Shown here: piece after piece, positions 54,201-64,000 of the stretch
Layout of the letters: each line of letters begins with the position of its first letter
How positions within the stretch are numbered: the first letter of the stretch is position 1
Assembly (NCBI RefSeq): GCF_014596475.1
Contig: NZ_MECJ01000005.1
Location: 62,001-126,000 of the forward strand
Length of the DNA: 64,000 nucleotides
Reading direction: 5' to 3'
Source of the DNA: Streptomyces sp. CBMA152
Lineage (GTDB): Bacteria; Actinomycetota; Actinomycetes; Streptomycetales; Streptomycetaceae
Made by a program: the position numbers and the translations under genes
The notes under the pieces: model-generated
The model's input: the letters and a program-made list of their open reading frames with translations, nothing else
Told to the model about the DNA's origin: nothing
Database searches by the model: none

Positions 54201-57200
54201 CGCCGTCGGTGGGCAGCGCCTCCATGAGACGGCCGCGGGCGGCGATGAGCCTGGCCGCGTCCGGCAGGGTGAGCACGCCGGCGACATGCGCGGCCGTGAT
54301 CTCGCCGATGGAGTGACCGGCGACGTAGTCGGGCCGCACGCCCCACGAGGCGACGAGCCGGTAGAGGGCGGTCTCCAGCGCGAACAGGGCGGGCTGGGTG
54401 TATCCGGTCCGGTCCAGCAGGTCGCCGGAGTCCGCGAACAGGACGTCCTTCAGCGGCTGTTCGAGGTGCGGGTCCAGTGCGGCGCAGACCTCGTCGAGCG
54501 CCTGGGCGAAGGCGGGGTAGGTGGCGTACAGCTCGCGGCCCATGCCGACGCGCTGGCTGCCCTGTCCGGTGAACAGGACGGCCGTACGGCCGCCGACGGC
54601 GGCGTGCCGGACGAGCCGGGCGCTGTCGCGGTCCTCGGCGAGGTCGGTGAGCCCGGCGAGGAGGCCCTCGCGGTCGGCTGCGACGACGACGGCCCGCCGG
54701 TCCAGGGCGGTACGTGTGGTGGCGAGGGAGAGCGCCAGGTCGGCGGGGGCCGCGTCGGGCCGTTCGGCGAGGTGGTCGATGAGCCGGAGTGCCTGGGCGC
54801 GGAGCGCGGCGGGGGTCCGGCCGGAGAGCGCGAACGGCAGGGGGGTGCCCGCCGGGAGGGTCGGTGCGCTGTCGCCGCCGGTGGTGGCGGGCTCGTCGGC
54901 GGGCGGCTGCTCGATGATGACGTGTGCGTTGGTGCCGCTGACGCCGAACGAGGAGATGCCCGCGCGGCGGGGGCGGCCCGTCTCGGGCCACTGGGCGGTC
55001 TCGGTCAGCAGGGAGACCGCGCCGGCCGCCCAGTCGATGTGCGGCGAGGGCTCGTCGACGTGCAGGGTCTGCGGGAGCACCCCGTGCCGCATCGCGAGGA
55101 CCATCTTGATGATGCCCGCGGCGCCCGCGGCGGCCTGGGTGTGGCCGATGTTCGACTTGATGGAGCCCAGCCGCAGCGGAGTGTCGTCGGGCCGGCCCTG
55201 GCCGTAGGTGGCGAGGAGAGCCTGCGCCTCGATCGGGTCACCGAGCGTGGTGCCGGTGCCGTGCGCCTCGACGGCGTCGACATCGGCCGTGGTCAGCCCC
55301 GCGTTGGACAGCGCCTGACGGATGACGCGCTGCTGCGACGGACCGTTGGGAGCGGTGAGGCCGTTGCTCGCACCGTCCTGGTTGACCGCCGTACCACGTA
55401 CGACCGCGAGAACCTGGTGACCGTTGCGACGGGCGTCGGAAAGCCGCTCGACGAGGATCATGCCCGCGCCTTCGGCCCAGCCGGTGCCGTCGGCGTCGGC
55501 GGAGAAGGACTTGCAGCGGCCGTTGGTGGCCAGGCCGCGCTGACGGCTGAAGTCGATGAAGGTGTCGGGGGTGGACATCACGGTGACACCGCCGGCCAGG
55601 GCCATGTCGCACTCGCCGCTGCGCAGTGCCTGCGCGGCGAGGTGCAGGGCCACCAGCGACGACGAGCACGCCGTGTCGACCGTGACCGCCGGACCCTCCA
55701 GACCGAAGGTGTAGGAGATACGGCCGGAGGCGACGCTGCCCGCCGTACCGGTGCCGAGGTAGCCCTCCAGGCCCTCGGGCACGGCCGGGAGCCGGGTGAG
55801 GTAGTCGTGGTACATGACACCGGCGAACACGCCGGTCCGGCTGCCGCGTACCGAGGCCGGGTCGATACCGGCCCGCTCGAACGCCTCCCACGAGGTCTCC
55901 AGCAGGAGCCGCTGGTGCGGGTCCATGGCAAGGGCCTCGCGCGGGTTGATGCCGAAGACGTCCGGGTCGAAGTCGGCGGCGTCGTGCAGGAAGCCGCCCT
56001 CGCGGGTGTACGAGGTCCCGGCCCGGCCGGGATCGGTGTCGTACAGCGCTTCGAGGTTCCAGCCACGGTCGGTGGGGAACGGCGAGATCGCGTCGACGGA
56101 CCCCGTGACGAGCTGCCACAGCTCCTCGGGGGTGGTCACGCCGCCGGGGTAGCGGCAGCTCATGCCGACGATGGCGATGGGGTCGTCGTCGAGCGCGGCC
56201 GCGACCGCCGCCGGGGCGGGCTCGGGCGCGTCGCCGAGGAGTTCGGTGCGCAGGAACGCGGTCAGCGCGTTCGGGGTCGGGTAGTCGAAGACGAGGGTGG
56301 CGGGCAGCCGGACGCCGGTGGCGGAGCCGAGGCGGTTGCGCAGCTCGACGGCGGTCAGCGAGTCGAAGCCCAGCTCCTTGAAGGCGCGGGTCGGGTCGAC
56401 GGCCTCGGGGCCGGGGTAGCCGAGGACGGCGGCGACCTGGACGCGGACGGTGTTCAGGAGCAGCCGGTCGCGTTCGACGGCGGTCAGCGGCAGCAGCCGC
56501 TCGGCGAAGCCGCCGGCCGGGACGGCGTCCGGGGCCTCGGCGGCCCGGCGGGCCGGGGCGCGGACCAGGCCGCGCAGCAGGGCGGGGACCATGCTCGCGT
56601 CGGCGTGCCGCAGGGCCGCCAGGTCCAGGTGCATGGGGACGGCGGTGGGATCGCCGACGGCGCGGGCGGTGTCCAGCAGCGCCAGTCCCTCCGCGGAGGA
56701 GAGCGCGGCGACGCCGGCGCGCGAGATCCGTTCCAGGTCGGCGTCGGCGAGCTCGCCGGTCATGCCGCTGCGCTCGGCCCACAGGCCCCAGGCGAGCGCG
56801 GTGGCGGGCAGTCCCGCGGCACGGCGGCGCTGGGCGAGCGCGTCGAGGAAGGTGTTGGCGGCGGCGTAGTTGGCCTGTCCGGGGCCGCCGAGGGTGCCTG
56901 CGGCGGCGGAGAACAGGACGAAGGCGGCCAGGTCCAGATCCTGGGTCAGCTCGTGCAGGTGCACGGCGGCGTCGACCTTGGCGGGCAGTACGTGGTCGAT
57001 CCGCTCGGGCGTGAGCGCTTCGAGGATGCCGTCGTCAAGCACGCCGGCGGTGTGCACGACAGCGGTCAGCGGATGCGCGGCCGGCACGGCCGCCAGGAGC
57101 GCGGCGAGCGCGTCGCGGTCCGCCACGTCGCAGGCGGCCAGGGTCGCCTCGGCGCCCAACTCGCGCAGTTCGGCGAGGAGTTCGGCGGCGCCCGCGGCGG

Positions 57201-60200
57201 CCTCGCCGCGGCGGCTGGTCAGCAGCAGGCGGCGTACGCCGTGCGCGGTGACCAGGTGCCGGGCGACCAGAGCGCCGAGGGTGCCGGTGGCGCCGGTGAC
57301 CAGCGCGGTGCCGTCCGGGTCGAGAGCGGGTGCCTCCTGGCCGGGGGCGGCGGCGACGCGGGCGAGCCGGGGCACGACGACCTTGCCCTCGCGCAGGGCC
57401 AGTTGCGGCTCACCGGTGGCGAGCGCGGCGGGCAGGGCACGCCAGGACTCCTCGCGTCCGTCCAGGTCGAGCAGGACGAAGCGGTCGGGGTGCTCGGACT
57501 GCGCGGAGCGCAGCAGGCCCCACAGCGGGGCGTGGGTCAGGTCGTCGACGTCGGCGTCCGCGGTGGTGGCGACGGCGCCGCGGGTGACGAGGACCAGCCG
57601 TGAGCCGGCGAAGCGGTCGTCGGCGAGCCACTCCTGGGCGAGCCCGAGGGCGTGGTGCAGCGCGTCGCGCACGGAGCCGGGCAGGGCGCCGTCGACCGGG
57701 ACGGCCGAGGACTCGCCCGGGGCGCCGACGGGTACGACCACGGCCTGCGGGAGCGGTGCCCCGGCCTCAAGAGCCGTACCGAGGGCCGCAAGGCCGGTGT
57801 GGGCGGCGGCGGTGGGCAGCGCGGCGGAGAACTCCGCCCCGGCGTCACCCAGCAGCCCCCACTGGCCCGCGGCGACGGTGGTGGTGGCAGGGGTGGGCAC
57901 GGCGGTCCACTCGACGCGGAAGAGCGAGTCGTGGAACGCGGTGCGCGCGGCGTGCACCTGGTCCGGGGAGACAGGCCGCAGCAGCAGGGCGTCGACGGAG
58001 GCGACGGGCACGCCCGTCTCGTCGGCGAGGGTCACCGACACGGTGTCGTGGCCCGCGGGAGCGAGCCGGACCCGCAGGGCGCGGGCTCCGACGGCCTTCA
58101 GGGCCACACCGCTCCAGGAGAACGGCAGTCTGCCGTGCTCGGTCTCCTCCAGGAGGGAGCCGATGCCGACGGCGTGCAGGGCCGCGTCCAGGAGCGCGGG
58201 GTGCAGGCCGAACAGGGCGGCCTCGGCGTGCGCCTGCTGGGGAAGCCGCACCTCGGCGAAGACCTCCTCGCCGCGCTGCCAGGCGCCCCGCAGGCCCTGG
58301 AAGACCGGTCCGTACGCGAAGCCGGACTCGGTGAGGTAGTCGTACAGGCCCTCGACGTCCACCTCGGTGGCGTCCTTCGGCGGCCAGCTGGTGAGGTCGG
58401 CGAGGGGCTTGTCCGCGCCGGGGGCGGAGGTGGCCAGGAAGCCGGTGGCGTGCCGGGTCCAGGCGCCCTCGCCCCAGGTGTCGTCGGCGGCGTCCTCGGG
58501 CCGGGAGTGCAGGGTCAGCGAGCGGCGGCCGTGGGTGTCGGGGGCGCCGACGGCCAGCTGGATCTGCACTCCGCCGTGCGGGGGCAGTACCAGCGGCGCT
58601 TCGAGGGTGAGTTCGTCCAGCAGGTCGCAGCCGGTGTGGTCGCCGGCCTGGAGGGCGAGTTCGACGAAGGCGGTGCCGGGCAGCAGCACGGTGTCCATCA
58701 CCGTGTGGTCGGCGAGCCAGGGGTGCGTGGCCAGCGAGAGCCGGCCGGTGAAGAGGTGGCCGTCGCCGTCGGCCAGCGTGATGGCCGCGCCCAGCAGCGG
58801 GTGGTCGGCGGAGCCGATGCCGGCGGCGGTGACGTCGCCGGCCCAGGCGGTGGGCTGCTCGGGCCAGTACAGCTCGCGCTGGAAGGCGTAGGTGGGCAGC
58901 TCCACGCGGGTGGCGCCGCGTCCGGTGAATACGGCGTTCCAGTCGACGGCGACCCCGCTGACATGGGCCTGGGCCACGGCCGTGGCGAACGCGGACGCCT
59001 CGGGGCGGTCGGCGCGCAGCACGGGTACGAAGACGGCGTCCTCGGCGGTGACGCACTCCTGCGCGAGCGCGGTGAGCACTCCCCCGGGGCCGATCTCGAC
59101 GAAGGTGGTGACACCCTGCGCGGCGAGTGTGCGCATCCCGTCGAGGAAGCGGACGGCCTCGCGGACGTGCCGGACCCAGTAGTCGGCGGTGCAGATCTCC
59201 TCGGCGGTGACGGAGGCACCGGTGAGGTCGGAGACGATCGGGATGACGGGCGCGGCGTACGCGACGGACTCGGCGACCTCGCGGAAGTCGTCGAGCATGC
59301 CGTCCATCAGCGGGGAGTGGAAGGCGTGGCTGACGGTGAGCCGCTTGGTGCGCCGGCCCCGGGCGCGCAGGGTCTCGGCGAGGGCCGTGGCGGCGTCCTC
59401 GTCGCCGGAGACGACGACGGCGGTGGGGCCGTTGACGGCGGCGATGCCCACCCGGTCGGTGAGCAGCGGCAGCACCTCCTCCTCGGCGGCCTCGACGGCG
59501 ATCATCGCGCCGCCGGCGGGCAGCGCCTGCATGAGCCGGCCGCGGGCGGCGACCAGCTTGGCCGCGTCGGCGAGGGTGAGCACGCCGGAGATGTGGGCGG
59601 CGGCGAGCTCGCCGATGGAGTGGCCGATGAGGAAGTCGGGGGTGACACCCCACTGTTCGAGCTGCCGGTAGAGGGCGACCTCGACGGCGAACAGAGCGGT
59701 CTGGGTGTAGGCGGTCTCGTCGAGGAGGGCGGCCTCGGGGGTGCCCTCGGCGGCGAACAGCACGTCCAGCAGGGGGCGTTCGAGGTACTGGTCCAGCTCG
59801 GCGCGGACCTCGTCGAGGGCGCGGGCGAAGCCGGGGTGGGTGGCGTACAGCTCGCGGCCCATGCCCGCGCGCTGGCTGCCCTGCCCGGCGAAGAGGAAGG
59901 CGGTCTTGCCCTCGCCCGGTGCGCCCAGGACGAGGCCGGCGGGCTGCTCGTCGCGGGCGAGCGCGGCGAGGTCGGCGAGCAGGCCCTCACGGTCGGCGCT
60001 GAACAGCACGGCCCTGCGGTCGAGCGAGGAACGGCTGGTGGCCAGCGAGAAGCCGAGGTCGGTCAGGCCCGCGGCGTCCGCGGCGAGTTCGGGATGCTCG
60101 CGCAGGTGGGCGGCGAGCCGCTCGGCCTGGGCGTGCAGGGCGGGCTCGTCCCGGCCGGACACCAGCAGCGGGACGGGTCCGGTGGCGCCCTGGGCGGCCT

Positions 60201-61641
60201 CGGCGGCGGGCCCGGTGGCGCCGGCCGCGGGAGCCTGGGGGTCGTCGGCGGGCGGGGCCTGCTCGATGACGGTGTGGGCGTTGGTGCCGCTGACGCCGAA
60301 GGAGGAGATGCCCGCACGGCGCGGCTGGCCGGTCTCGGGCCACGGCACGGCCTGGCTGAGCAGCTTGACGTCACCGGCCGTCCAGTCGACGTTGGCCGAC
60401 GGCTCGTCGATGTGGAGCGACTCGGGCAGGACGCCGTGGTGGATCGCGTGGACCATCTTGATGATGCCCGCGACACCGGCCGCGGCCTGCGTGTGGCCGA
60501 TGTTGGACTTGATGGAGCCGAGCCACAGCGGGCGGCCCTCGGGCCGGTTCTGGCCGTACGTGGCGATCAGGGCCTGCGCCTCGATCGGGTCGCCGAGGGT
60601 GGTGCCGGTGCCGTGCGCCTCGACGACGTCGACCTGCGCCGGGGTGAGCCCGGCGTTGGTGAGGGCCTGGCGGATGACGCGCTGCTGGGAGGGGCCGTTG
60701 GGGGCGGTGAGCCCGTTGCTGGCGCCGTCCTGGTTGATGGCCGAGCCGCGCACGATCGCGAGGACGGGGTGACCGTTCTTACGGGCGTCGGAGAGCCGCT
60801 CCACGAGCAGCATGCCGACGCCCTCGCCCCAGCCCGTACCGTCCGCGCCGTCGGCGAACGGCTTGCAGCGGCCGTCGGGGGCCAGGCCCCGCTGCCGGCT
60901 GAACTGGACGAAGGCGCGCGGGCTCGACATGACGGTGACACCGCCCGCGAGCGCCATCGTGCACTCGCCGTTGCGCAGCGCCTGCACCGCGAGGTGCAGG
61001 GCGACCAGCGAGGAGGAGCAGGCGGTGTCGACGGTGACCGCCGGCCCCTCCAGGCCGAAGGTGTAGGAGATGCGGCCGGAGACGACGCTGGCCGCGTTTC
61101 CGGTGAGGAGATACCCCTCGACGCCCTTGGGCACCTCGCGCAGCAGTTCCGGGTAGTCCTGGCCGTTGGTGCCGATGAACACACCGGCCTTGGAGCCGCG
61201 CAGGGTGGCCGGGTCTATGCCGGCCCTTTCGAAGGTCTCCCAGGACGTTTCGAGCAGCAGGCGCTGCTGCGGATCCATGCCGAGGGTTTCGCGCGGGCTG
61301 ATGCCGAAGAACGCGGCGTCGAACTCCCCGGCGCCGTCGAGGAATCCGCCCTCGCGGGTGTACGAGGTGCCCTGCTGGTCGGGATCGGCGTCGTACAGCG
61401 ACTCGATGTCCCAGCCACGGTCGGTCGGGAAGTCCGTGATCGCGTCCCGGCCCTGCGCCACCAGGTCCCACAGGGCCTCGGGCGTCTCGATGCCGCCGGG
61501 GAACCGGCAGCTCATGCCCGTGATCGCGATCGGCTCCGGCTCCTGGGCCTCGACCTCGCGCAGCCGCTGACGGGTCTGGTGCAGATCGGCCGTCACCCGC
61601 TTCAGGTAGCCGAGGATCTTGTCCTGATCTGCATCTGCCAT
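39289..61641 (-). CDS. type I PKS, four modules (one fully reducing)
   Basis: A 7450-aa multimodular synthase. An N-terminal docking coiled coil ([26 protein letters not shown]) is followed by module 1 KS-AT-DH-KR-ACP, module 2 KS-AT-DH-ER-KR-ACP, module 3 KS-AT-DH-KR-ACP and module 4 KS-AT-DH-KR-ACP, then a C-terminal docking domain ending [15 protein letters not shown]. All four KS have DTACSSS and HGTGT; all four AT have GHSIGE and the malonyl signature HAFH; all KR are B-type by the LDD motif. Its product should pass to the terminal PKS encoded 78 bases downstream. Start: ATG 61641 with GGTGAGG six bases upstream, preferred over GTG 61668 in the same frame. Domain details are given in separate module entries. 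The KR and DH of module 1 both show active-site changes. Confidence 0.95.
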   Translation of the reverse strand: MADADQDKILGYLKRVTADLHQTRQRLREVEAQEPEPIAITGMSCRFPGGIETPEALWDLVAQGRDAITDFPTDRGWDIESLYDADPDQQGTSYTREGGFLDGAGEFDAAFFGISPRETLGMDPQQRLLLETSWETFERAGIDPATLRGSKAGVFIGTNGQDYPELLREVPKGVEGYLLTGNAASVVSGRISYTFGLEGPAVTVDTACSSSLVALHLAVQALRNGECTMALAGGVTVMSSPRAFVQFSRQRGLAPDGRCKPFADGADGTGWGEGVGMLLVERLSDARKNGHPVLAIVRGSAINQDGASNGLTAPNGPSQQRVIRQALTNAGLTPAQVDVVEAHGTGTTLGDPIEAQALIATYGQNRPEGRPLWLGSIKSNIGHTQAAAGVAGIIKMVHAIHHGVLPESLHIDEPSANVDWTAGDVKLLSQAVPWPETGQPRRAGISSFGVSGTNAHTVIEQAPPADDPQAPAAGATGPAAEAAQGATGPVPLLVSGRDEPALHAQAERLAAHLREHPELAADAAGLTDLGFSLATSRSSLDRRAVLFSADREGLLADLAALARDEQPAGLVLGAPGEGKTAFLFAGQGSQRAGMGRELYATHPGFARALDEVRAELDQYLERPLLDVLFAAEGTPEAALLDETAYTQTALFAVEVALYRQLEQWGVTPDFLIGHSIGELAAAHISGVLTLADAAKLVAARGRLMQALPAGGAMIAVEAAEEEVLPLLTDRVGIAAVNGPTAVVVSGDEDAATALAETLRARGRRTKRLTVSHAFHSPLMDGMLDDFREVAESVAYAAPVIPIVSDLTGASVTAEEICTADYWVRHVREAVRFLDGMRTLAAQGVTTFVEIGPGGVLTALAQECVTAEDAVFVPVLRADRPEASAFATAVAQAHVSGVAVDWNAVFTGRGATRVELPTYAFQRELYWPEQPTAWAGDVTAAGIGSADHPLLGAAITLADGDGHLFTGRLSLATHPWLADHTVMDTVLLPGTAFVELALQAGDHTGCDLLDELTLEAPLVLPPHGGVQIQLAVGAPDTHGRRSLTLHSRPEDAADDTWGEGAWTRHATGFLATSAPGADKPLADLTSWPPKDATEVDVEGLYDYLTESGFAYGPVFQGLRGAWQRGEEVFAEVRLPQQAHAEAALFGLHPALLDAALHAVGIGSLLEETEHGRLPFSWSGVALKAVGARALRVRLAPAGHDTVSVTLADETGVPVASVDALLLRPVSPDQVHAARTAFHDSLFRVEWTAVPTPATTTVAAGQWGLLGDAGAEFSAALPTAAAHTGLAALGTALEAGAPLPQAVVVPVGAPGESSAVPVDGALPGSVRDALHHALGLAQEWLADDRFAGSRLVLVTRGAVATTADADVDDLTHAPLWGLLRSAQSEHPDRFVLLDLDGREESWRALPAALATGEPQLALREGKVVVPRLARVAAAPGQEAPALDPDGTALVTGATGTLGALVARHLVTAHGVRRLLLTSRRGEAAAGAAELLAELRELGAEATLAACDVADRDALAALLAAVPAAHPLTAVVHTAGVLDDGILEALTPERIDHVLPAKVDAAVHLHELTQDLDLAAFVLFSAAAGTLGGPGQANYAAANTFLDALAQRRRAAGLPATALAWGLWAERSGMTGELADADLERISRAGVAALSSAEGLALLDTARAVGDPTAVPMHLDLAALRHADASMVPALLRGLVRAPARRAAEAPDAVPAGGFAERLLPLTAVERDRLLLNTVRVQVAAVLGYPGPEAVDPTRAFKELGFDSLTAVELRNRLGSATGVRLPATLVFDYPTPNALTAFLRTELLGDAPEPAPAAVAAALDDDPIAIVGMSCRYPGGVTTPEELWQLVTGSVDAISPFPTDRGWNLEALYDTDPGRAGTSYTREGGFLHDAADFDPDVFGINPREALAMDPHQRLLLETSWEAFERAGIDPASVRGSRTGVFAGVMYHDYLTRLPAVPEGLEGYLGTGTAGSVASGRISYTFGLEGPAVTVDTACSSSLVALHLAAQALRSGECDMALAGGVTVMSTPDTFIDFSRQRGLATNGRCKSFSADADGTGWAEGAGMILVERLSDARRNGHQVLAVVRGTAVNQDGASNGLTAPNGPSQQRVIRQALSNAGLTTADVDAVEAHGTGTTLGDPIEAQALLATYGQGRPDDTPLRLGSIKSNIGHTQAAAGAAGIIKMVLAMRHGVLPQTLHVDEPSPHIDWAAGAVSLLTETAQWPETGRPRRAGISSFGVSGTNAHVIIEQPPADEPATTGGDSAPTLPAGTPLPFALSGRTPAALRAQALRLIDHLAERPDAAPADLALSLATTRTALDRRAVVVAADREGLLAGLTDLAEDRDSARLVRHAAVGGRTAVLFTGQGSQRVGMGRELYATYPAFAQALDEVCAALDPHLEQPLKDVLFADSGDLLDRTGYTQPALFALETALYRLVASWGVRPDYVAGHSIGEITAAHVAGVLTLPDAARLIAARGRLMEALPTDGAMVALTATEEEVLPLLTDRVGIAAVNGPDAVVVSGEESLVLEIAAEFERRGRRTKRLKVSHAFHSPLMDGMLDDFREVAADLTYHAATIPVVTHLTGRIAGDELRTADHWVAHVREAVRFLDGIRTLDAEHVTTYLELGPQGVLSGLGRDCLADAAEAAVFLPALRRGRGEAEALVAAIGAAHTRGVALEWTACLAGTGARIVELPTYAFQRERFWIEAPAGYVGDVESAGLGAAHHPLLGAAVALADGDGFLFTGRLSLDTHPWLADHAVMGNVLLPGTAFVELAIRAGDQVGCDLLEELTLEAPLILAPHAAVRLQIVVGAPDATGRRNVEVYSSDPDATADEPWTRHAGGVLAAGAPAPAFDLSAWPPPGAEAVGVDGLYEHLGLGGFSYGPIFQGLRAAWLHGDDVYAEVALPDDRQSEAALFGLHPALLDAALHATFVQPSPDGDQQGRLPFSWRGVSLHAVGAGALRVRLTRDGEDSLSLQLADAAGVPVAAVDHLTVRPVSADQLGSARSAHHESLFRVDWATLPVPANSIAATDQWAVVAAQDTALPGAAFDGLAALRAALDTGAPAPAYVLVEHTPGTATGADDLAGSVHTATHEALSLVKTWLADDRFAASRLVFVTRGAVAAQADWDLADLTHAPVWGLVRTAQAENPDRFVLADLDADAASADVLAAALATGEPQFAVRRGTVLAPRLARVPAATPLTPPPGESAWRMDIQDKGTLDNLTLVPSPESEAPLEPGQVRVAVRAAGLNFRDVLNALGMYPGDPGLMGSEGAGLVLETGPGVTDLAVGDRVMGMLPGAFGPLTVVDRRMIAPMPDGWTFAEAASVPIVFMTAYYALHDLAGLRDGESVLVHAAAGGVGMAAVQLARHWGADVYATASPGKWDTLRGLGLTDDRIASSRTLDFEDTFRTATEGRGVDVVLDSLAREFVDASLRLLPRGGRFVEMGKTDVRTPEDVAAAHPGVAYQAFDLTEAGLDRIQEMLTELLALFRAGALHPVPVSAWDLRRAPEAFRYLSQARHVGKIVLTLPAGWNPDGTVLITGGTGTLGALVARHAVTVRGARRLLLTSRRGEAAAGAVELAAELRELGADVTVAACDAADRTALAELLAAVPAAHPLTAVVHTAGVLDDGVIDALTPERLDKVLRPKVDAALNLHELTRALDLADFVLFSSAAGTFGGAGQANYAAANVFLDALARHRQAHGLAATSLAWGLWAEASGMTGELDAADKDRMTRSGVLGLSSEEALALLDTAHDTGDALLVPMQLDLAPLRQADASMVPALLRGLVRAPARRTVEATAAGSGTPLVEQLVRLPENERDPLLLDLVRDQVAAVLGHASSEAVEPTRAFKDIGFDSLTAVEFRNRLGATAGIRLPATLVFDYPTPLILAGYLKDELLGSEAAAAVPRHTTATAEADDPIAIVAMSCRFPGDVRTPEDLWQLLAEGRDGIAHLPEDRGWDTEALYDPDPESAGTSYAREGGFFYDAHRFDPAFFNINPREALAMDPQQRLLLETSWEAFERAGIDPTGLRGKQVGVFVGQMHNDYVSRLNAVPEGVEGYLGTGGSSSIASGRVSYTFGLEGPAVTVDTACSSSLVALHLAAQALRNGECSLALAGGVTIITTPDVFTEFSRQRGLAADGRCKPFAAAADGTAWGEGVGMLLVERLSDARRNGHQVLAVVRGTAVNQDGASNGLTAPNGPSQQRVIRQALSNAGLTTADVDAVEAHGTGTTLGDPIEAQALLATYGQDRSDDTPLWLGSIKSNFGHTQAAAGVAGIIKMVLAMRHGVLPQTLHVDAPSPHVDWAAGAVSLLTEQIAWPETGRPRRAGVSSFGMSGTNAHAIIEQAPDTAAPAAERPSAPTAPAALPWNLSARTPDALRAQGEQLLSHLDAHPETSLADIGHSLVTGRALFDQHASMVASDRDGFRAALTALAEGRGANGLSVGSSSTTQKLAFLFTGQGSQRLGMGRELYDAYPVFAEALDAVCSRLELPLKDVLFGSDAEALDRTEFTQPALFAVEVALFRLVESWGVKPDFLAGHSIGEIAAAHVAGVFSLEDACALVSARGRLMQALPAGGVMIAVQASEDEVLPYLTDRVSIAAINGPRSVVIAGDEDAVLKVLAQFEGRKSKRLTVSHAFHSPHMDGMLDAFREVVAGLSYESPRIPVVSNLTGALVSDEMASPDFWVRHVRESVRFLDGIRALEAAGVTTYLELGPDGVLSAMAQACVTGEGAAFVPVLRARRDEAKTLLSALGAAHVRGVTVDWEAFYAGTGAQRVDLPTYAFQRKRYWLDVSRPQGDVMSAGIGSTDHPLLGAAVELPDSDGFLFTGRLSLATHPWLADHAIMGSVLLPGTAFVELAIRAGDQVGCDMVEELTLEAPLVLPEQGGVQLRLSVGAADPAGRRTLALHSRPEDAAGDTLWTRHAAGVLAAGGERTPQGLTEWPPTGAESVPVEGLYEGLAASGFGYGPVFQGLRAAWRRDGEYFAEVRLPESAEADAGVFALHPALLDAALHALGLGGSADESGEGRLPFSWSGVTLHAVGASALRVCLTPGRGGEVALTIADAAGEPVASVAGLALRAVSREQLSAAPDVTRDALFRVDWPVLPSGAATGAADDWLLLGAGSQVFADLAALGAAVAEGGAAPKSLVVPWDEPVTQDVPGAVHARTADALALVREWLADERFTDSRLVFLTRGAVAVDADEAVPGLAQAAVWGLLRSAQAENPGRLALIDADVEPDALSAELLSAALETGEAQLAIRGEAFRVPRLARAVVGETAGRELDVDGTVLVTGASGALGGLFARHLVSVWGVRHLLLVSRRGAAAEGAAELSAELAGLGAGVTWAACDVADRDALAAVLDSVPAAHPLTAVVHTAGVLDDGVVGSLTAERVSAVLRPKVDAAWNLHELTRDLDLSAFVLFSSAAGVFGGAGQANYAAANVFLDALAQHRKTLGLPATSLAWGLWTGVVGMGGGLAEADRERINRGGITVLTPETGLALFDAARHTTDALLVPLPLDLTALRAQAHSGMLPDLLRGLVRVPVRRAVGAGTAAGATALRERLAALPAAERDAALLDLVRAEVAAVLGHASTDEVPADRAFKELGFDSLTSVELRNRLGAATGVRLSATLVFDYPTPGALADFLRTEALGLDEPADTAPAVPVRSGTVLDDEPIAIVGMACRYPGGVETPEDLWRLVVGGVDAISEFPQGRGWDLESLYDPDPDGKGTSYTRSGGFLHDAGRFDPAFFGISPREAVAMDPQQRLLLETSWEAFERAGIDPAAVRGSRTGVFAGIMYHDYATRITSVPDGVEGYLGTGNSGSIASGRVSYAFGLEGPAVTVDTACSSSLVALHWAIQALRNGECTMALAGGVTVMSTPGTFTEFSRQRGLAADGRIKSFAAAADGTSWAEGAGMLLVERLSDARAKGHPVLAIVRGSAVNQDGASNGLTAPNGPSQQRVIRQALAGAGLTSDQIDVVEAHGTGTTLGDPIEAQALLATYGREREADQPLWLGSIKSNMGHTQAAAGVAGIIKMIMAIRHGVLPKTLHVDEPTPHVEWEDGAVSLLTDSMPWPETGRPRRAGVSSFGISGTNAHTIIEQAPEEFVSVAGDEPVGSWPFVLSAKSADALRGQAARLRSRVEGASGVRPVDVAFSLAARRASFDHRAVVVAGDREELLRGLAALEAEGTASGVARGVVSAGKLAFLFTGQGSQRLGMGRELYDAYPVFAEALDAVCSRLELPLKDVLFGDDSDLLDRTEFTQPALFAVEVALFRLVESWGLKPDFLAGHSIGEIAAAHVAGVFSLQDACELVAARGRLMQALPAGGVMIAVQASEDEVLPYLTDGVSIAAINGPQSVVIAGDEDAAQEIVAHFEGRKSKRLTVSHAFHSPHMDGMLADFRKVAEGLSYESPRIPVVSNLTGALVSDEMTDADFWVRHVREAVRFLDGIRALEAAGVTTYLELGPDGVLSAMAQECVTEDAVFAPGLRAGRPEAETVTTALAQAHAHGVRVDWDAFFAATGARQVELPTYAFQRDWYWLDNAATQTGPGDATGFGLGVTDHPLLGAAVELPDSDGFLFTGRLSLATHAWLADHAVMGSVLLPGTAFVELAVRAGDQVGCDVLEELTLEAPLVLPERGGVQLRLTVAGADESGRRALSLYSRNEDATADEPWTRHAAGVLATTGAPAPAADPAAWPPAGAEPVDIDGLYEGMAAAGFDYGPVFQGLRAAWLHGDAVYAEVGLDEEFRESAEWFGLHPALLDATLHAAGLGDLVESTGQGRLPFAWGGVRLHAVGASGVRVRLARAGRDAVSLELADVAGVPVASVDSLVLRSVSPEQIGAARGGQQESLFQIDWTALPLNPVSVTEQRPWALLTAAGDTHSGLDSVGVRHEAYDGLAALADAGPAVPELVCVPLSDTLGDDVPGAVHTATGRALELVQEWLADDRFADSRLVFLTRGAVCAVPGEDVTDLAHAPVWGLVRSAQSENPGRFALADVDGTDASYRALPAALASGEPEVAVRGGAVRVPKLARSSDAVGNIPELASGGTVLVTGASGALGGLFARHLVSVWGVRHLLLVSRRGAAAEGAAELSAELAGLGAGVTWAACDVADRDALAVVLDSVPQDRPLTAVVHTAGVLDDGVVGSLSAERVSAVLRPKVDAAWNLHELTRDLGLSAFVLFSSAAGVFGGAGQANYAAANVFLDALAQHRKALGLAATSLAWGLWAEASAMTGELGEADRGRMGRGGVSALSAEEGVALFDAASGSGRALFVPVRLDLVGLRAQAAAGGVLPPLLSGLVRTTTRRTAGTDDSGTEGGTALRERLSGLSPAARDEALLELVSTHVAAVLGFAGPDAVDPARSFSEVGFDSLTAVELRNRLGGATGVRLPATLVFDYPTPNALVEFLRDELWQEGAAAVPPLLAELDRLERTLVAAVPDGDGRDRITERLQALLAAWSEAGEAEDNDVAEVLETATDDDLFDFIGKEFGIS
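40418..40618. repeat. 201-bp KR segment identical to 45665-45865
   Basis: By eye these two stretches are identical over 201 bases, inside the KR domains of modules 4 and 3. The encoded protein could tolerate synonymous change, so identity at the DNA level points to recent gene conversion or duplication. Confidence 0.8.
43165..43530. repeat. KS-AT linker/AT segment near-identical to 37560-37925
   Basis: Partner copy in module 4. A related, shorter stretch is found in the AT of module 3 (about 48080-48345). Confidence 0.75.
45665..45865. repeat. 201-bp KR segment identical to 40418-40618
   Basis: Partner copy of the KR segment of module 4; the flanks diverge more quickly. Confidence 0.8.
49021..49214. 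repeat. KS segment near-identical to 55261-55454
   Basis: About 194 bases of the KS of module 3 match the KS of module 2 at an offset of exactly 6240 bases, with about five differences by eye. This indicates exchange between KS domains as well. Confidence 0.7.
50010..56190 (-). other. PKS module 2: KS-AT-DH-ER-KR-ACP, fully reducing
   Basis: KS about 1819-2245, AT 2350-2674 (HAFH), DH 2715-2997 ([17 protein letters not shown]), ER 3194-3519, KR 3520-3780 (LDD, SSAAG, NYAAAN), ACP 3814-3877 (IGFDSL). The ER is recognised by [16 protein letters not shown] and the NADPH site [15 protein letters not shown]. It is the only ER in the window. The module should add a saturated CH2-CH2 unit from malonyl-CoA. 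All active-site residues I checked are present. Confidence 0.92.
55261..55454. repeat. KS segment near-identical to 49021-49214
   Basis: Partner copy in the KS of module 2. Confidence 0.7.
56250..61560 (-). other. PKS module 1: KS-AT-DH*-KR*-ACP
   Basis: KS about residues 34-460, AT 577-894, DH 944-1227, KR 1440-1694, ACP 1737-1797. The AT is malonyl type (HAFH). The DH motif is [10 protein letters not shown]: the conserved Gly of HxxxGxxxxP is Asp (codon at 58693-58695), while the second motif LLDAALH is intact. The KR keeps TGATGTLG, Lys, Tyr and Asn, but the catalytic Ser (13 residues before Tyr; FSSAAG in sister modules) is Ala (FSAAAG). Predicted output ranges from an alkene, if both domains work, to a hydroxyl (DH dead) or ketone (KR dead). 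Confidence 0.85.
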
Positions 61642-61704
61642 TGGAACCTCACCCATGCTTCTCGTCACAAACCTTGCGCCTGCTACTGCCTGCTGTCCGC
61701 TGTG

Positions 61705-64000
61705 CTAAATACCGAGCTCGTTCTCGATGAAGTCGAAGAGCTCGTCGGGCGTGGCCTCTTGGAGCTTCTCGGTCACGGCCTCGCCACTGGATTCGGTGTG
61801 CGGTTCACCCCACTTCGCCAGGAGGGCCTGCAGACGCAGCGCGATGTCGGTACGTGTTTCGTCGGTTTCGCCGTCCGGGTCGAGCACGGACAGCGCGGAC
61901 TCCAGCTTTTCGAGTTCCGCGATTCCGGGAGCCGCCCCGGCGCTGCCGTCCTGGGTGATCTCGCCACGCAGGAAGTCGGCCAGGGCCGCCGGGGTCGGGT
62001 GGTCGAAGACGAGGGTGGCCGGGAGCCGCAGGCCGGTGGCCGCGTTGAGCCGGTTGCGCAGCTCCAGCGCGATCAGGGAGTCGAAGCCGAGCTCCTTGAA
62101 GGCGCGGCCGGCGCCCACCTCGTCGGTGGTCGGGTGGCCGAGCGCGGTGGCCGCGTGCGAGCGGACCAACGCGAGCACGGCCAGGGTCTGTTCGGCCTGC
62201 GGCATGACCGCGAGCCGGCGGCGCAGCGCCTCGGCCGGGGAGGCCTCTGAGGCCGCTTCGCCGGCCGCCGGGGCGGACTCGGCCAGCTGCCGCACCTCGG
62301 GCAGGTCGGCCAGGAACGGGCTGGGCCGTACGGCGGTGTAGCCGGGCGTGAACCGCTCCCACTGGATGTCGGCGACGGCCACGGCCGCCTCCGCGTGGTC
62401 GAGGGCCTGCTGGAGGGCGCGGATCGCGGAGCGGGGCGCCATCGCGGGCACACCGCCCCGGTCGAGCCGCTCCCCGATCGCGCCGCCCGCGGCGAGTCCG
62501 CTGTCGCCCCAGCGGCCCCAGGCCACGGCGGTCGCGGCCAGGCCGTCGGCGCTGCGCTGCTCGGCCAGGGCGTCCAAGTAGGCGTTCGCGGCGGCGTAGT
62601 TGCCCTGCCCGGCGTCGCCGAGCGTGCCGGCGACGCCGGAGAAGAGGACGAACGCGGACAGGTCCAGGTCGCGGGTCAGCTCGTGGAGGGTGAGCGCCGC
62701 GTCCGCCTTGGGGGCGAGTACGGTCGCGAACCGCTCGGGGGTGAGCGCGTCGATGACGCCGTCGTCGAGGACACCGGCCGTGTGGATGACTGCGGTCAGC
62801 GGCTGGTCGGCGGGTACGGATGCGAGCAGTGCGGCCACGGCGTCGCGGTCGGCGGCGTCGCAGGCGGCGATGGTGACCTGAGCGCCCAAGGCGGTCAGTT
62901 CGTCGCGGAGTTCGGCGGCACCGGGCGCATCCGCGCCGCGACGGCTGGTGAGCAGCAGGTGCTCGGCACCGTTCTCCGCGAGCCAGCGCGCGACATGCGC
63001 ACCCAGCGCACCCGTACCACCGGTCACCAGAGTCGTACCCTGCGGCTTCCAGGTCGTGCCGGGCGCGTCGGCGAGGGGCGCATGGGTCAGACGGCGGCCG
63101 AAGAGCCCGGAGGCGCGCAGCGCCACCTGGTCCTCTCCCCCGTCACCGGCCAGCACACCCACGAGCCGGGTCAGCGCCCGCTCGTCCGCGTCCTGCGGCA
63201 GGTCGATCAGGCCGCCCCAGCGGTCCGGGTACTCCAGTGCGACGGTCCGGCCGAAGCCCCACACCAGTGCCTGCGTCGGGTCCTGGAGCCGCTCGGAACG
63301 GGCCACGGAGACCGCGCCCCGCGTGACGCACCACAGCGGTGCGGCGACGTCGACATCCCCGAGTGCCTGGACGAGCGCGGCGGTCCCGCCGAGTCCGGCG
63401 TGGGCGCGCAGCGCGGATTCCGCGGCAGCGGGCTCGTCGCCGAGGGCGAGGAGGGAGAGGACACCACCGGGAACGGTCTCGGCCGTCTCGGCCTTCAGCA
63501 CGGCGGCCAGAACGTCACGATCAGCGTCGGCGCGGACCACGATCGTACGAACGTCAGCACCGCGCTCACCGAGGGTGCGCAGCACGGCGTCGGTCCACTC
63601 GGCGGCGGGACCGGTCGGCGCCTCGGGAGTGACAACCAGCCAACTGCCCGACAGACGGGCGGTGGTGGCCTCGGCCAACGGCTTCCAGGTGACCCGGTAG
63701 CGCCAGCCGTCCACCGCGGACTGCTCACGGCTCTGCTTACGCCAGGACGACAACGCGGGCAGCAGCGCGGCCAGCGGCTCATCCTCGATGTCCAGCTCCG
63801 CAGTCAGCGCCTCAAGGTCCTCGCGCTCGACTGCCTCCCAGAACCGCGCGTCGACCGCATCCCCGGCCGACACCGCCACAGCCTCCACCGCCGCGGCCTC
63901 CGGCCAGAACCGCTGACCCTGGAAGGCATAGGTGGGCAGGTCCACACGCTGGGCACCGGTCCCGGAGAACACGGCGTCCCAGTCGACCTTCACACCACGG
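61705..64000 (-). CDS. type I PKS, C-terminal part (AT end, KR, ACP), runs off the window
   Basis: The start lies beyond the right edge; about 765 residues are visible. They comprise the end of an AT with the post-AT linker ([16 protein letters not shown]), then directly a KR structural and catalytic domain with no DH or ER between, an ACP (LGFDSLIALELRNRL) and a C-terminal docking domain ending TPDELFDFIENELGI. The KR has TGGTGALG, the B-type LDD and NYAAANAY, so it should leave a hydroxyl. However, the catalytic Ser position is Gly (FSGVAG). It lies 63 bases upstream of the four-module PKS and its docking tail should pair with that protein's N-terminal coiled coil. Confidence 0.93.
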   Translation of the reverse strand, partial: RGVKVDWDAVFSGTGAQRVDLPTYAFQGQRFWPEAAAVEAVAVSAGDAVDARFWEAVEREDLEALTAELDIEDEPLAALLPALSSWRKQSREQSAVDGWRYRVTWKPLAEATTARLSGSWLVVTPEAPTGPAAEWTDAVLRTLGERGADVRTIVVRADADRDVLAAVLKAETAETVPGGVLSLLALGDEPAAAESALRAHAGLGGTAALVQALGDVDVAAPLWCVTRGAVSVARSERLQDPTQALVWGFGRTVALEYPDRWGGLIDLPQDADERALTRLVGVLAGDGGEDQVALRASGLFGRRLTHAPLADAPGTTWKPQGTTLVTGGTGALGAHVARWLAENGAEHLLLTSRRGADAPGAAELRDELTALGAQVTIAACDAADRDAVAALLASVPADQPLTAVIHTAGVLDDGVIDALTPERFATVLAPKADAALTLHELTRDLDLSAFVLFSGVAGTLGDAGQGNYAAANAYLDALAEQRSADGLAATAVAWGRWGDSGLAAGGAIGERLDRGGVPAMAPRSAIRALQQALDHAEAAVAVADIQWERFTPGYTAVRPSPFLADLPEVRQLAESAPAAGEAASEASPAEALRRRLAVMPQAEQTLAVLALVRSHAATALGHPTTDEVGAGRAFKELGFDSLIALELRNRLNAATGLRLPATLVFDHPTPAALADFLRGEITQDGSAGAAPGIAELEKLESALSVLDPDGETDETRTDIALRLQALLAKWGEPHTESSGEAVTEKLQEATPDELFDFIENELGI

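Noticed and set aside
43249..57603. Very long open frame on the plus strand opposite the PKS genes
   Set aside because: It mirrors the PKS coding bias on the complementary strand; the protein is repetitive Gly/Arg/Val-rich with no domains. High-GC genes commonly leave the opposite frame open.
59600..59640. Possibility of methylmalonyl-specific AT domains
   Set aside because: All five complete AT domains show GHSIGE with HAFH, the malonyl pattern; none has the YASH-type motif.

Overview
The window is high-GC actinobacterial DNA, almost certainly from a Streptomyces chromosome. Third codon positions are strongly G/C-biased, starts are often GTG, and the aconitase gene next to a helix-turn-helix/MurA-type gene matches a core Streptomyces neighbourhood (SCO5999/SCO5998 in S. 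coelicolor). From about 15 kb to the right edge, the sequence is one side of a large type I polyketide gene cluster.

Layout. (1) 0.5-8.1 kb: exported proteins, namely a small secreted protein, a Tat-exported alanine-rich protein with ALF-type repeats, a secreted protein that appears to carry two nuclease domains, and a DUF1963-like cytoplasmic protein. (2) 8.3-14.8 kb: core genes, namely a membrane-anchored hypothetical protein, aconitase (with an upstream iron-box-like site), a small membrane protein and an XRE-HTH/MurA fusion. (3) 15-21.7 kb: an acyl-CoA carboxylase carboxyltransferase subunit, diverging from an overlapping set LAL regulator > PptH-like phosphoesterase > phosphopantetheinyl transferase. 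(4) 21.9-32.7 kb: an FAD amino-acid monooxygenase, an acyl-CoA ligase, a degenerate type II thioesterase, a complete four-gene dTDP-L-rhamnose set, a two-gene ABC exporter and a free-standing acyltransferase. (5) 32.9-64 kb, minus strand: three modular PKS genes read right to left. They are the end of an upstream PKS that runs past the window edge, a 7450-aa four-module PKS, and the last module with a thioesterase.

How it fits together. The monooxygenase, ligase and free acyltransferase form the kit known from azalomycin/desertomycin-type clusters, where arginine becomes a 4-guanidinobutyryl starter unit. All five visible PKS AT domains carry the malonyl signature HAFH. The carboxyltransferase beside the regulator has Ile at the residue that lets AccB-type enzymes accept acetyl-CoA, so it probably supplies malonyl-CoA. 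The last five complete modules predict a 2,4,6-triene at the carboxyl end, one fully reduced C2 unit, and then a module whose KR and DH both show active-site changes. Rhamnose genes and an exporter suggest a glycosylated, exported product. The loading module, most PKS modules, a glycosyltransferase and the amidohydrolase expected for the starter pathway are not in the window. The best reading is a guanidino- or amino-primed, probably rhamnosylated polyene/polyol polyketide cluster. I cannot name the compound from this sequence.
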